The notes under the pieces: model-generated
Database searches by the model: none
What the model was told of the DNA's origin: nothing
The model's input: only the letters and a program-made list of their open reading frames with translations
Assembly (NCBI GenBank): GCA_947492825.1
Contig: CANLNT010000001.1
Span: 744,001 to 808,000, forward strand
Length of the DNA stretch: 64,000 bases
Direction: 5' to 3'
Source of the DNA: an uncultured Paracoccaceae bacterium
GTDB taxonomy: Bacteria; Pseudomonadota; Alphaproteobacteria; Rhodobacterales; Rhodobacteraceae
Part shown: positions 1 to 8,170 of the stretch, one piece after another
Layout: every line of letters begins with the position of its first letter
How positions within the stretch are numbered: the first letter of the stretch is position 1
Program-made: the position numbers and the translations under genes

Positions 1-703
1 GGATCAGACGTTTGAAGAAAAACACCTCGTCGGCCAGCTTGATCGGATCGCCGTGACGCAGATTGATTTCCAGCTGACCAGCGCCGCCTTCCTGGGTGAT
101 GCCGTCAATCTCAAATCCCTGGATTTCGGCGTATTCATAGATGTCGTCGATCACCGGGCCATAATCGTCCACCGCGGTCATCGAATAGGCCTGTCGCCCG
201 GCGGCGGCGCGGCCGGTGCGGCCCATCATCGGCTCAATCGGTTTGGCTGGGTCGACGTTGCGGGCGACCAGATAGAACTCCATCTCGGGCGCCACGACGG
301 GTTTCCAGCCCTCTTTGCGATAAAGCTCGCAGACCCGGTGCAATACGTTGCGGGGCGAGGGGCCGACACGTTTGCCTTTTTGGTCAAAGGCGTCGTGGAT
401 CACCTGCAGCGTACCATCTGTGGCCCAAGGCGCGGCGGTCGCGGTCGACAAATCCGGCTTAAGGATCATGTCGGGTTCCAGAAATCCATCCGGCCCTGCG
501 GCCTCGCCCCAGTCACCGGTGATCGTCTGGAAGAAGATCGAATTAGGCAGGTGGAAATGGCTTTGCTTTTCCCATTTGCCCGCAGGCACCGCCTTGCCGC
601 GCGCAATGCCGGGCAGGTCGGGGATCAGGCATTCCACCTCATCCAGACGGGTGCTGTCCAGATAGGCGCGCGCTGCATCGGGGATTTTGTTGATCCAGCT
701 CAT
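1..703 (-). CDS. Glutamine synthetase-like ligase, C-terminus outside window
   Basis: The frame reads from ATG at 703 leftward for 234 codons with no stop and runs off the window edge, so only the N-terminal half is seen. Glutamine synthetase motifs are visible: PEMEFYLV (first glutamate of the metal site) and GGAGQLEINL. The family makes a gamma-glutamyl amide from glutamate, ATP and an amine; PuuA-type members use polyamines or other amines rather than ammonia. It overlaps the amidotransferase gene upstream by four bases (ATGA), so the two are translationally coupled. A second, longer GS-like gene lies two genes upstream, so the operon carries two paralogous ligases. The amine substrate cannot be read from sequence. 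Confidence 0.85.
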   Translation of the reverse strand, partial: MSWINKIPDAARAYLDSTRLDEVECLIPDLPGIARGKAVPAGKWEKQSHFHLPNSIFFQTITGDWGEAAGPDGFLEPDMILKPDLSTATAAPWATDGTLQVIHDAFDQKGKRVGPSPRNVLHRVCELYRKEGWKPVVAPEMEFYLVARNVDPAKPIEPMMGRTGRAAAGRQAYSMTAVDDYGPVIDDIYEYAEIQGFEIDGITQEGGAGQLEINLRHGDPIKLADEVFFFKRLI

Positions 704-1383
704 GCGGCAACCCGTTCCTTGAAGAACCGCGCAATCATTGCGGCCATGCGGGTATTATCATTGGGCAGTGGCAGCTTGGCGCGCGCCTCGGCCAACTGGT
801 CTGGCGGCAGCTTGCCGTCACCTACATGCGTGGCCAATCCCGCGATAAAGTTGCTTTGGAATTCGGGGTGCGGCTGCACGCTGAACGCCTTTTTGCCATA
901 GACCAATGCTGCGTTCTTGCAAAAGTCGTTTGAGGCGACAACCTCCGCGTCTGGCGGCAGGGTCACAACCTGATCCTGATGCCAAGCATTCAGCGCCAGC
1001 GTTTCGCCGCCAAAATCATAACTCTGCCGCCCGATGCACCACCCGCCATCAAACTTGACCACGTCACCGCCAAGGGCCTTGGCGATGATCTGATGCCCAA
1101 AGCAGACGCCAACCAGCGGCACATCAGCGGCATAGGCGGCGCGGATGAAATCCATCAGCGGCGGAATGAAGGCGTGATCCTCGTAAGCCCCATGTTTGGA
1201 GCCTGAGACAAGCCAGCCATCGGCCTGGTGCATGTCATCGGGAAACGCCATATCGACCACGCTGAAGGTCTCGAAGGTAAAGCCGTGCCCGTCCAGCATG
1301 GCGGGATAAAGCTGCCCATAGCCACCCAGCACCGGACGGATCGCGTCAGGCGTGTGGCCGCATTGCAGGATGCCGATTTTCAT
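700..1383 (-). CDS. Class I glutamine amidotransferase family protein
   Basis: A 227-residue stand-alone GATase1 domain. The nucleophile elbow GVCFGHQII (about residue 93) gives the catalytic Cys, and QPHPEF (about residue 170) gives the His-Glu pair, so the triad looks complete. Stand-alone proteins of this type are cytosolic and may hydrolyse gamma-glutamyl amides or glutamine; the sequence resembles GMP synthase-like amidotransferases more than PuuD. It is sandwiched between two glutamine synthetase-like genes, overlapping the downstream one by four bases and following the upstream one by 58 bases. The inferred role is release or transfer of the glutamyl or amide group in the same amine-utilisation route. 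Confidence 0.82.
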   Translation of the reverse strand: MKIGILQCGHTPDAIRPVLGGYGQLYPAMLDGHGFTFETFSVVDMAFPDDMHQADGWLVSGSKHGAYEDHAFIPPLMDFIRAAYAADVPLVGVCFGHQIIAKALGGDVVKFDGGWCIGRQSYDFGGETLALNAWHQDQVVTLPPDAEVVASNDFCKNAALVYGKKAFSVQPHPEFQSNFIAGLATHVGDGKLPPDQLAEARAKLPLPNDNTRMAAMIARFFKERVAA

Positions 1384-1441
1384 AAGTCACCAGAATGATT
1401 TGCCGTAATCTATGGCGCTGCATTGTCCCGCGCAAGCGTCC

Positions 1442-2773
1442 TCAAACCGTGTCGAGGTATAGTTCTAGCTGCTGCTCAGGGGTCAGTTCGCGCAAGTATT
1501 GCAACTCTTGCCGTTTGGTCATCACCAGATTGTCGATCAGCATCTGCGGAAAGATGCGCCGCGCGATGGTGCTGGCCTCAAATGCGTCAATCGACCCTTC
1601 CCAAGTGCTGGGGATCTGCGGCAGCTTTTGATCATAGGCGTTGCCGGTGATCGGCGGCGGCGGGGTCAGCGCATCCTCGATGCCCACAAGGGCAGAGCCA
1701 AGGACAGCGGCCAGAAACAGATAGGGGTTCACATCACCCCCCGCCACGCGGTGCTCAACCCGGCGCGCGGCCAGATTGCCCCCCGGTACGCGGACGCTGG
1801 CAGTGCGGTTTTCATAGGCCCAGCAAATGCCAGTGGGCGCATGGCTGTCTGGCACCAGCCGGTCATAGCTATTGCCGTGGGGGGCAAAGATCAGCGCCAA
1901 ATCGGGAATGCCCGCAAGGCAACCGCCAATGGCGTTATGCAGCATCGCGCTGCCTTCATGGGTGCCATTGGCCAGCAGATTGTTGCCTTCTGCATCGACC
2001 ACCGAAAAATGGGTGTGCAGCCCGTTGCCCGCGTGATCGGCATAGGGTTTGGCCATGAAACTGGCGGCCATGCCGTGTTTACGGGCCAGCCCACGCACCA
2101 GCATCTTGAAGAACCAGGCATCATCCGCCGCCTTCAGCGCATCCGGCACATGTTCGATGTTGATCTCGAACTGGCCCAGGCCCACCTCTGAAATGGCGGC
2201 CTCTGCGGGGATATCCATCTGCTCGCAGGCGTCATAAAGGTCGTTGAAAAAGTTATCAAAAGCATCCAGCGCCCGCAGCGACAGGATTTCTGCGCCGGGC
2301 CGCCGCTTGCCAGACCTTGGACTGCGCGGCTGGCGGATTTCCCGACCACTGTCGTCAACCAGATAAAACTCCATCTCTGTTGCGACAACGGGGGTCAGTC
2401 CACGTTCCTTGTAGCGCGCGACGACGGCGGCCAGCGCATGGCGCGGATCGCCGGGAAAGACGGTGCCATCTTCGTAATACATCCACAGCGGCAGCAGGAC
2501 TGACGGGGTATCCAGCCAGGGCATCGGCACATAGCCACGCTCGGTTGGCATCAGCACGCCATCGGGATCGCCTGTTTCATAGACCAATGGGCTGTCGTCG
2601 ATATCCTCGCCCCAGATGTCCAGGTTCAGCACCGACAGTGGAAACCGTGTGCCTTCTTGTTCCAGCTTGCCTGCAAATCGGCGCGGGACGCGCTTGCCAC
2701 GGGCCTGACCGTTCAGGTCTGCCGCACCACAACGGACGTTGCGCACATTGGGGTAGTCGTCCAGCCAACTCAT
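1442..2773 (-). CDS. Glutamine synthetase-like gamma-glutamyl ligase (PuuA family)
   Basis: A full-length 443-residue protein, the usual size for PuuA-type ligases. N-terminal beta-grasp: RCGAADLNGQARGKRVP. Catalytic domain motifs: TEMEFYLVDD, GLGQFEINIEHV, NGLHTHFSV (glutamate/His region) and ENRTASVRVPGG (glutamate-binding arginine). These support ATP-dependent glutamylation of an amine. PuuA itself glutamylates putrescine in E. coli; the substrate here is not certain. The gene follows the transporter permease by 61 bases on the same strand, suggesting that the imported compound is glutamylated on entry. An AGGTAAG ribosome-binding site precedes the ATG. Confidence 0.87.
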   Translation of the reverse strand: MSWLDDYPNVRNVRCGAADLNGQARGKRVPRRFAGKLEQEGTRFPLSVLNLDIWGEDIDDSPLVYETGDPDGVLMPTERGYVPMPWLDTPSVLLPLWMYYEDGTVFPGDPRHALAAVVARYKERGLTPVVATEMEFYLVDDSGREIRQPRSPRSGKRRPGAEILSLRALDAFDNFFNDLYDACEQMDIPAEAAISEVGLGQFEINIEHVPDALKAADDAWFFKMLVRGLARKHGMAASFMAKPYADHAGNGLHTHFSVVDAEGNNLLANGTHEGSAMLHNAIGGCLAGIPDLALIFAPHGNSYDRLVPDSHAPTGICWAYENRTASVRVPGGNLAARRVEHRVAGGDVNPYLFLAAVLGSALVGIEDALTPPPPITGNAYDQKLPQIPSTWEGSIDAFEASTIARRIFPQMLIDNLVMTKRQELQYLRELTPEQQLELYLDTV

Positions 2774-2834
2774 GATCTTACCTGTCTTGGGTCGGGCAAG
2801 CTTTGCCCGTTTCCACAGCGTTTGACCAGTGGGA

Positions 2835-3641
2835 TCAGCGGATCAGGTTCGGGCGCAGCTTGATCTTGGCGCGGGTCTCTTGCGGTAAATGCCGATTCAG
2901 CCGCGCGTTGATCAGACCGAACATGCCAATCACCACCAGCGTCAGCAGAATGAAATACCCCGCAAGGATCGGGTAGGGAATGAAGGGGTTGAATGTCTTG
3001 TCAGCAAAGTAATTCGCGTAATACAGCGCATCACCCCGTTGCTGCGTGGCCGGGAACCCGCTGAAATAGACCAGCGTGGTGGCGTGAAACAAAAAAATCG
3101 CCTCGTTGGTGTAGGCGGGCCAACCAAGTCGCAACATCGTGGGCCAGATCACGCGGCGGAACCTTGACCAGCCGGACATGCCATAGGCGTCTGCGGCCTC
3201 TGTATCGCCCTTGGGGATCGACAGCAGCGCGCCGTAAAAGATCTCTGCCGAATAAGCGGCGGTATTCAGGATCAACACCACCAGCGCGCCATAGGCGGCG
3301 GATGTCAGCGGGCTAAAGAATGGCCAGACGCCCTTGAGCGACAGAAACAGGAAATAGGCAAAGAAGAACTGGATAAACAGCGGCGAGCCTCGGAACACAA
3401 AGATGAACCATTCAGAGGTTTTGCGGATTGCGCGATTGCTGCTGGCCTTGCCCATGGCCACGGCGGTCGCCAGCGCAAAGCCAATCAGCAGCGCGCAGAT
3501 GCCGAAGTAGATGTTCCAGATCATGCCCGAGCCGATCAGCGTGAACTGCTGGCAAAGGGTGAAATCGCCCCGTGGCAGCAGGCGTTCGCCGATGCCAATG
3601 GACCGCAGCGCGTAGTCCGCGAATGTCTGTGCGCAACTCAT
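2835..3641 (-). CDS. Polar amino acid ABC transporter permease
   Basis: An inner-membrane permease of the HisQM type. The conserved EAA loop reads EAADAYGMSGWSRFRRVIWP near the middle, and several hydrophobic helices are evident (for example around FGICALLIGFALATAVAM and PILAGYFILLTLVVIGMFG). The ATG at 3641 is chosen because a GGGAG ribosome-binding site precedes it; the reading frame stays open to 3728 without another supported start. It is 268 residues, the same length as its partner permease. Between the two permeases lies a 31-codon frame linked at both ends by ATGA overlaps. Confidence 0.88.
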   Translation of the reverse strand: MSCAQTFADYALRSIGIGERLLPRGDFTLCQQFTLIGSGMIWNIYFGICALLIGFALATAVAMGKASSNRAIRKTSEWFIFVFRGSPLFIQFFFAYFLFLSLKGVWPFFSPLTSAAYGALVVLILNTAAYSAEIFYGALLSIPKGDTEAADAYGMSGWSRFRRVIWPTMLRLGWPAYTNEAIFLFHATTLVYFSGFPATQQRGDALYYANYFADKTFNPFIPYPILAGYFILLTLVVIGMFGLINARLNRHLPQETRAKIKLRPNLIR

Positions 3642-3733
3642 GCCCGTCGCTCCCGCAGGGTGCGACGTGTGCGCGAAAGCGTTTGCGCAGCAAATGCGTG
3701 CGGCACCCGGATGCTGTGCTGGGCGCAACTCAT
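3638..3733 (-). CDS. Possible 31-codon linker ORF between permease genes
   Basis: ATG at 3733 overlaps the stop of the upstream permease (ATGA) and the frame ends in TGA at 3638, which overlaps the ATG of the downstream permease (again ATGA). The peptide begins MSCAQ, as does the downstream permease, and the first 11 bases (ATGAGTTGCGC) are identical at both starts. It is arginine-rich and has no hydrophobic stretch. It could be a coupling leader, or the scar of a small duplication that moved the permease start. Whether it is translated is unknown. Confidence 0.25.
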   Translation of the reverse strand: MSCAQHSIRVPHAFAAQTLSRTRRTLRERRA

Positions 3734-4536
3734 GCCGCGGCCTTTCTCTGCGCTTCGCCGCCTGCGGTGGCCTGGCCGCGTGTCAGGCGGGTCATGATCC
3801 GGTCAAGGACGACCTCGCTGACCTTGGTGAAGCACAGATAGAACACCAGCAGAAACAGGAAATACCACATGCGCCAGTCGCCATGCGGGTAGTCGGTGAA
3901 CTGCGGCGTCTTCTGCCCGCCCAATTCGCGCGCCCAATAGACGATATCCTCGACCCCCAGCAGAAACAGCAGCGGCGTGGCCTTGATCAGCACCATCCAC
4001 AGGTTGCTCAGACCGGGCAGGGCATAGACCCACATCTGCGGGATCAACACCCGGCGGGTCACCTGTTTGCGGGTCATGCCGTAAGCCTCTGCCGTTTCAA
4101 GCTGAGCGCGCGGCACAGCGCGCATCGCACCAAACAACACATTCGCCGCAAAGGCGCCAAAGACGATGGCAAAGGTCAGCACCGCCAGCGCAAAGCCATA
4201 AGTCTCATGCACCCATTGCGGCGCATTGCCCAACGGCAGCTTCGCTGCCTGACAGACGACAAAATCGCTGCCCTGTCGCACCGGTTCTTCCCAGTCGGGG
4301 CATTTCACGCGGTGGCGTAGATATTCAAACGCCTGATCCAGCGCGATGACGAAAAACAGGAAAAAGGCGATGTCCGGCACGCCGCGCACAATCGCGATAT
4401 AGCCCTTGCCGAACCAGCGCAGCGGCGCGATCTGGCTGCGCGCGGCCGAGGCCCCGCCAAACCCGAATGCAAGTGCGGTCGGTGCAGTAATCGCCAACAA
4501 TAACAAAACCGTACCGACAGAATAATACAGGTTCAT
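3730..4536 (-). CDS. Polar amino acid ABC transporter permease
   Basis: A 268-residue HisQM-type inner-membrane permease. The EAA loop ETAEAYGMTRKQVTRRVLIP (about residue 147) contacts the ATPase. N-terminal helix: YSVGTVLLLLAITAPTALAF. A periplasmic loop between the second and third predicted helices is longer than usual and contains two cysteines (RVKCPDWEE and FVVCQAAK). It lies 129 bases downstream of the binding protein gene, with a strong terminator hairpin in the gap, and upstream of the second permease. Together these would form the membrane channel. Confidence 0.88.
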   Translation of the reverse strand: MNLYYSVGTVLLLLAITAPTALAFGFGGASAARSQIAPLRWFGKGYIAIVRGVPDIAFFLFFVIALDQAFEYLRHRVKCPDWEEPVRQGSDFVVCQAAKLPLGNAPQWVHETYGFALAVLTFAIVFGAFAANVLFGAMRAVPRAQLETAEAYGMTRKQVTRRVLIPQMWVYALPGLSNLWMVLIKATPLLFLLGVEDIVYWARELGGQKTPQFTDYPHGDWRMWYFLFLLVFYLCFTKVSEVVLDRIMTRLTRGQATAGGEAQRKAAA

Positions 4537-4631
4537 GTGCTTACCCGTCGTCAGGTAGCAGCTGAGCCATTGCAGCCCCTCAAGGGCGGCGGGTTCGGTA
4601 CAAAATGAAAAAATCTGAAGTTACCCCAATC

Positions 4632-4657
4632 AAAAGGGGCCGCGTTGCCGCGACCCC
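4632..4657 (-). terminator. Intrinsic terminator/attenuator after binding-protein gene
   Basis: On the minus strand a nine-pair stem, GGGGTCGCG and CGCGGCCCC (one T-G wobble), closes a GCAA tetraloop and is followed by TTTT. It starts nine bases after the stop of the binding-protein gene and before the permease genes. This fits partial termination, which would leave the periplasmic binding protein in excess over the membrane components. Confidence 0.75.
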
Positions 4658-4665
4658 CAATGGTC

Positions 4666-5394
4666 TTATTCGAAGGTGCCCGATTCAGGCAGCCACTTGG
4701 TAATCAAGGCATTCAGCGAACCGTCTTCCTTCATGGACACGATGGCTGCGTTGAACTTTTCGCGCAGCTCGCCGTCGCTTTCGCGCAGGCCAAGGCCGAT
4801 GCCGCCACCGATCAGCACTTCTTGCTCTACCAGCGACAGTTCTCCGTCGGCCTCTGCGACCGGCAACAAGAAGGCCTTGTCGGCCAGAACCGCGTCAGCT
4901 TCGCCGTTCTTAACTGCCGCGATGGTCTCATCAGGTGTTGCGAATTCCAGCAACGTCGCACCGGTCGACGCGATGTAAGACGCCTGAATGGTGCCCGCCT
5001 GTGCGGCGATCACACCGGTGGTCAGGTCGGTTGCGTCGTTCATGACCATATAGGCCGAAGGGTCAGGCAGGGTGTACTGCTCGGAAAAGTCGATGACTTC
5101 GTCGCGCTCATCGGTCACAGACATGCCCGCGATGATGACGTCATAGTTGCCCGACACCAGGTTAGGGATGATGCTGTCCCACTCGTTGGTGACCCATTCG
5201 CAGGTCAGCTCGGCGCGTGCGCACAGCTCATCGCCCAGCTCGCGCTCGAACCCGTCAACTTCACCATCGTCGTTGAGGAAGTTATACGGAGGGTAAGCGC
5301 CCTCGGTCCCCATGCGCACAACCGAATGTGCATCGGCAAAGGCCGCACCAGCGGTCAGGGCAAGTGCAGCACTTGCCAGAATAAGGTTCTTCAT
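4666..5394 (-). CDS. Polar amino acid ABC transporter substrate-binding protein
   Basis: A 242-residue periplasmic type II binding protein. The signal peptide MKNLILASAALALTAGAAFA is followed by cleavage near AFA-DAH. Family motifs: GTEGAYPPYNF, GFERELGDELC, WDSIIPNLVSGNYDVIIAGM and the aromatic/acidic ligand pocket before them. It most resembles the lysine/arginine/ornithine-binding group. A GGGAG ribosome-binding site lies before the ATG. It delivers its ligand to the two downstream permeases. The exact ligand is unknown; the linked glutamyl ligases hint at an amine or a basic amino acid. Confidence 0.9.
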   Translation of the reverse strand: MKNLILASAALALTAGAAFADAHSVVRMGTEGAYPPYNFLNDDGEVDGFERELGDELCARAELTCEWVTNEWDSIIPNLVSGNYDVIIAGMSVTDERDEVIDFSEQYTLPDPSAYMVMNDATDLTTGVIAAQAGTIQASYIASTGATLLEFATPDETIAAVKNGEADAVLADKAFLLPVAEADGELSLVEQEVLIGGGIGLGLRESDGELREKFNAAIVSMKEDGSLNALITKWLPESGTFE

Positions 5395-5505
5395 TGTTGT
5401 CTCCCGTTTTGATCGCGGTCAGTGGTCCCACGCTTGATGCTGCGCAGATTGTTGCGAATCTGCCTGTTTTACAAGGGGCTAGATGTTGTGCCGCTTGCCC
5501 TAGCG

Positions 5506-6609
5506 TCAAGGCAGCGGACCGGTCTGATAAAGCCGCACTTTCAGCCCGCCATGCGCGATCACCGGACCAGTATCGCCAAAGGGCAGCCCCATAGCGCGGG
5601 CGAGACCCGGCTCGCTGGTCACCACACCAACGCGCCAACCTGCAAAGCGGGTTTTCAGAACCTCGCCAAGCCCGGCATAAAGCCCATACAGCATGTGTTT
5701 CTTGCCAATCCGGCCGCCATAGGGCGGGTTGATCATGACAAGCCCCCTTGGCCCGTCAGGTGGCTGCAAATCGCTGAACGGTTTACAGACGAACCGGGTC
5801 AGGTCAGCCACGCCCGCACGTTCGGCGTTCTGGCCGGCCATCTGGGTGGCCCCCTGATCCCGGTCTGATCCATAAAATGCGATGCCCGAAACAGGGCGGG
5901 GTGACATCCGGGCCTTGAGGTCGGCAAACCCCGCTGCATCAAAAGTGGCCAGCTGCATAAAGGCGAACGCGCGGCTGCGTCCGGGCCACAGGCCACGCGC
6001 CATTTCGGCCGCTTCGATCACAAAGGTGCCAGAGCCGCACATCGGGTCCACCACCGGCTCTGTCCCGTCATAGCCACAGCGCCGCAGCATCAGCGCGGCC
6101 AGTGTTTCGCGCATGGGGGCCTTGTTGACTGCAACCTTGTGGCCGCGTTTGTGCAGGCTCTCGCCGCTGGTATCGACGCTGATCGTCACACGGTTGTCAT
6201 CAATGCGGACCTTGATCTGCACCGGCGCTTCAGCTTCGATACGAAAGCCATTGTCTTTTAACGCCTTTTCGATCCGCTGGGTGGCCGCCCCCGCATGGTA
6301 AATCTTCGACTTGCGGCTGGTCACCTCGACCCGCACCGGCACATCCACGCGCAGGACCGCCGCCCAGTCGAACTTGGTCGCGCGCTTGTCCAGTTGCGCC
6401 AGATGGAACGCCATAAAACTGCCAACCCGCGCCAACACCCGCGTCGCCCCGCGGCACTGCAGATTGGCACGCCAGACATCAGGCCAATTGCCGTCGATTA
6501 CTACGCCACCCGGCACGCCGGATGCGGCAAACCCCAGCGCCTGCGCCTCGGCCAATAGCGCATCATCCAGCCCCGGTGTGCCGGTCAGGAAAATCTCGAA
6601 ATCAACCAT
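5506..6609 (-). CDS. THUMP-domain class I SAM-dependent RNA methyltransferase
   Basis: A 367-residue enzyme with an N-terminal THUMP-type RNA-binding region (MVDFEIFLTG... to about residue 150) and a Rossmann methyltransferase. SAM-site motif: DPMCGSGTFVIEAA. Catalytic motif IV: INPPYGGRIG, typical of N6-adenine or N2-guanine RNA methylation (RlmL N-terminal half / Trm14 group). The ATG at 6609 is chosen; the frame extends upstream only through the neighbouring gene. It follows the ABC ATPase gene with one base between them and precedes the binding protein by about 110 bases, so it is embedded in a transport cluster. The RNA target is not predictable here. Confidence 0.85.
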   Translation of the reverse strand: MVDFEIFLTGTPGLDDALLAEAQALGFAASGVPGGVVIDGNWPDVWRANLQCRGATRVLARVGSFMAFHLAQLDKRATKFDWAAVLRVDVPVRVEVTSRKSKIYHAGAATQRIEKALKDNGFRIEAEAPVQIKVRIDDNRVTISVDTSGESLHKRGHKVAVNKAPMRETLAALMLRRCGYDGTEPVVDPMCGSGTFVIEAAEMARGLWPGRSRAFAFMQLATFDAAGFADLKARMSPRPVSGIAFYGSDRDQGATQMAGQNAERAGVADLTRFVCKPFSDLQPPDGPRGLVMINPPYGGRIGKKHMLYGLYAGLGEVLKTRFAGWRVGVVTSEPGLARAMGLPFGDTGPVIAHGGLKVRLYQTGPLP

Positions 6610-6610
6610 G

Positions 6611-7381
6611 TCAGGCTGGCACGGTGGCCGACAAGAAGCCGCGCAGACGCTCGGACTGCGGGTTGCCAAACAGATCGGCAGGCGCGCCTTCTTCCTCGAT
6701 CTTGCCCTGATGCAGGAACACCACGTGGTCGCTGACATCATGGGCCAGACGCATGTCGTGGGTGACGATCAGCATCGTGCGGCCTTCCTCGGCCAATGCC
6801 TTGATGACCTTGACCACCTCTTGTTCCAATTCAGGGTCCAGCGCGCTGGTCGGTTCATCAAAGAGCAGCGCCTTGGGTTCCATACACAGCGCGCGGGCAA
6901 TCGCCGCGCGCTGCTGCTGGCCTCCGGACAATTGCGCGGGGTAGACGTCGCATTTGTCACCGATGCCCACCTTGGCAAGATAGCCGCGCGCCTTGTCCTC
7001 AACCTCGGCCCGGTCGCGGCCCAGCACGGTGACGGGTGCCTCCATCACGTTCTGCAAAATCGTCATATGCGCCCACAGATTGAACTGCTGGAACACCATC
7101 GACAGGTTGGTGCGAATGCGGATCATCTGCGCCTTGTCTGCGGGGTGCCGCGACATGCCGGACCCCTTCCACAAGACCGGTTCGCCGCAAAAAATCACCT
7201 CGCCCTGTTGACTGTCCTCCAGCAGGTTGGCGCAGCGCAGCAGGGTGGATTTGCCCGACCCCGAGGACCCGATCAGCGACACGACATGCCCCTGCGGCGC
7301 GCTGATATCCACGCCCTTGAGCACCTCAAGCGCCCCATAGGCCTTGTGCAGACCCTGAATTTCAATCACCGGCGATGTCAT
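6611..7381 (-). CDS. Polar amino acid ABC transporter ATP-binding protein
   Basis: A 256-residue ATPase of the HisP/GlnQ type. Walker A is GSSGSGKSTLLR (about residue 37), the Q-loop is VFQQFNLWAH, the signature is LSGGQQQR, Walker B is ALLFDEPTSALD and the switch His is in IVTHDM. It would energise the permeases encoded downstream. It is the first gene of the minus-strand cluster, separated from the binding protein and permeases by an RNA methyltransferase gene. Codon use looks like that of its neighbours. Confidence 0.92.
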   Translation of the reverse strand: MTSPVIEIQGLHKAYGALEVLKGVDISAPQGHVVSLIGSSGSGKSTLLRCANLLEDSQQGEVIFCGEPVLWKGSGMSRHPADKAQMIRIRTNLSMVFQQFNLWAHMTILQNVMEAPVTVLGRDRAEVEDKARGYLAKVGIGDKCDVYPAQLSGGQQQRAAIARALCMEPKALLFDEPTSALDPELEQEVVKVIKALAEEGRTMLIVTHDMRLAHDVSDHVVFLHQGKIEEEGAPADLFGNPQSERLRGFLSATVPA

Positions 7382-7417
7382 GGCGGTCCCTTCTGTGTTC
7401 GGGCGAGTAGGGCGCAG

Positions 7418-8170
7418 TTAGCCCGGAAATGCAACGCCTTCGGCAATGGTGATGTCATAGGCGGTGTCCGGCAGGCGGATCACATCGCGCAGGCCCAGCA
7501 CCGCACGGTCCTCCGTGGCAAGTGCGGCAATCGCCTGTTTGATCGCTGCAAGAAACGGCGCGGGATCGGCACCCTTGCGGGTGACAAGGCTTTGCCCCGG
7601 CACGGGCCGCGTGCGGTGCACAACGCGGCAGGCGCGGGCGGCGGGCAGATCCTGTTGCTGCATCCAAAAGGTATGCGCGTCGACGAAACAGAAATCAGCC
7701 GCGCCATCGGCCACACGCTGCACGCTGACATCATGCGCGCCGGTGATCTCGGGCTCTGGCAATCTCAATCCAATGCGATTGGCAAAGTTTCGGCCCGCGC
7801 CATAACCCGACTGCGAATGCCGCGCGTTGGCAACAAACCGACCTTGAAAAAGCGCGTCTGTCTCGCGCGGATCATCGACACGCGCCAACATCACCGCATT
7901 GAAAAACCCCGGCGGGCACGTATCCACGCCATAGTCGCTGGCCCCGATCAGGGTCAGCTGCCCCTCAAACCGCAGCTTCCACGGCAACACGCAAATCTGC
8001 CCCAGCACCAGATCGTCGCGCGCCCAGCTGTCGCGATACAGCACATCGCGGCTCAGGCCATCTGGCGCATCAATTCCACGGTCACGCAGCCCTTCGCGGA
8101 TCGTCGCCCACAAACGGTCATGCGCCGCGGCATTGGCCGGGCGGTCGTACATCGGCAGGCTGGCAATCAT
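7418..8170 (-). CDS. PhnD/PBP2-like protein lacking an obvious signal peptide
   Basis: A 250-residue protein with the fold signatures of phosphonate-type (PhnD) periplasmic binding proteins: SLPMYDRP at the N-terminus, a central FVANARHSQSGYGAGRNF stretch and DFCFVDAHTFW. No hydrophobic leader is seen, so it may be cytoplasmic or exported by other means. No permease or ATPase of a phosphonate transporter adjoins it; instead its start overlaps the stop of the TerB-like gene by four bases. The ligand is unknown. Confidence 0.72.
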   Translation of the reverse strand: MIASLPMYDRPANAAAHDRLWATIREGLRDRGIDAPDGLSRDVLYRDSWARDDLVLGQICVLPWKLRFEGQLTLIGASDYGVDTCPPGFFNAVMLARVDDPRETDALFQGRFVANARHSQSGYGAGRNFANRIGLRLPEPEITGAHDVSVQRVADGAADFCFVDAHTFWMQQQDLPAARACRVVHRTRPVPGQSLVTRKGADPAPFLAAIKQAIAALATEDRAVLGLRDVIRLPDTAYDITIAEGVAFPG

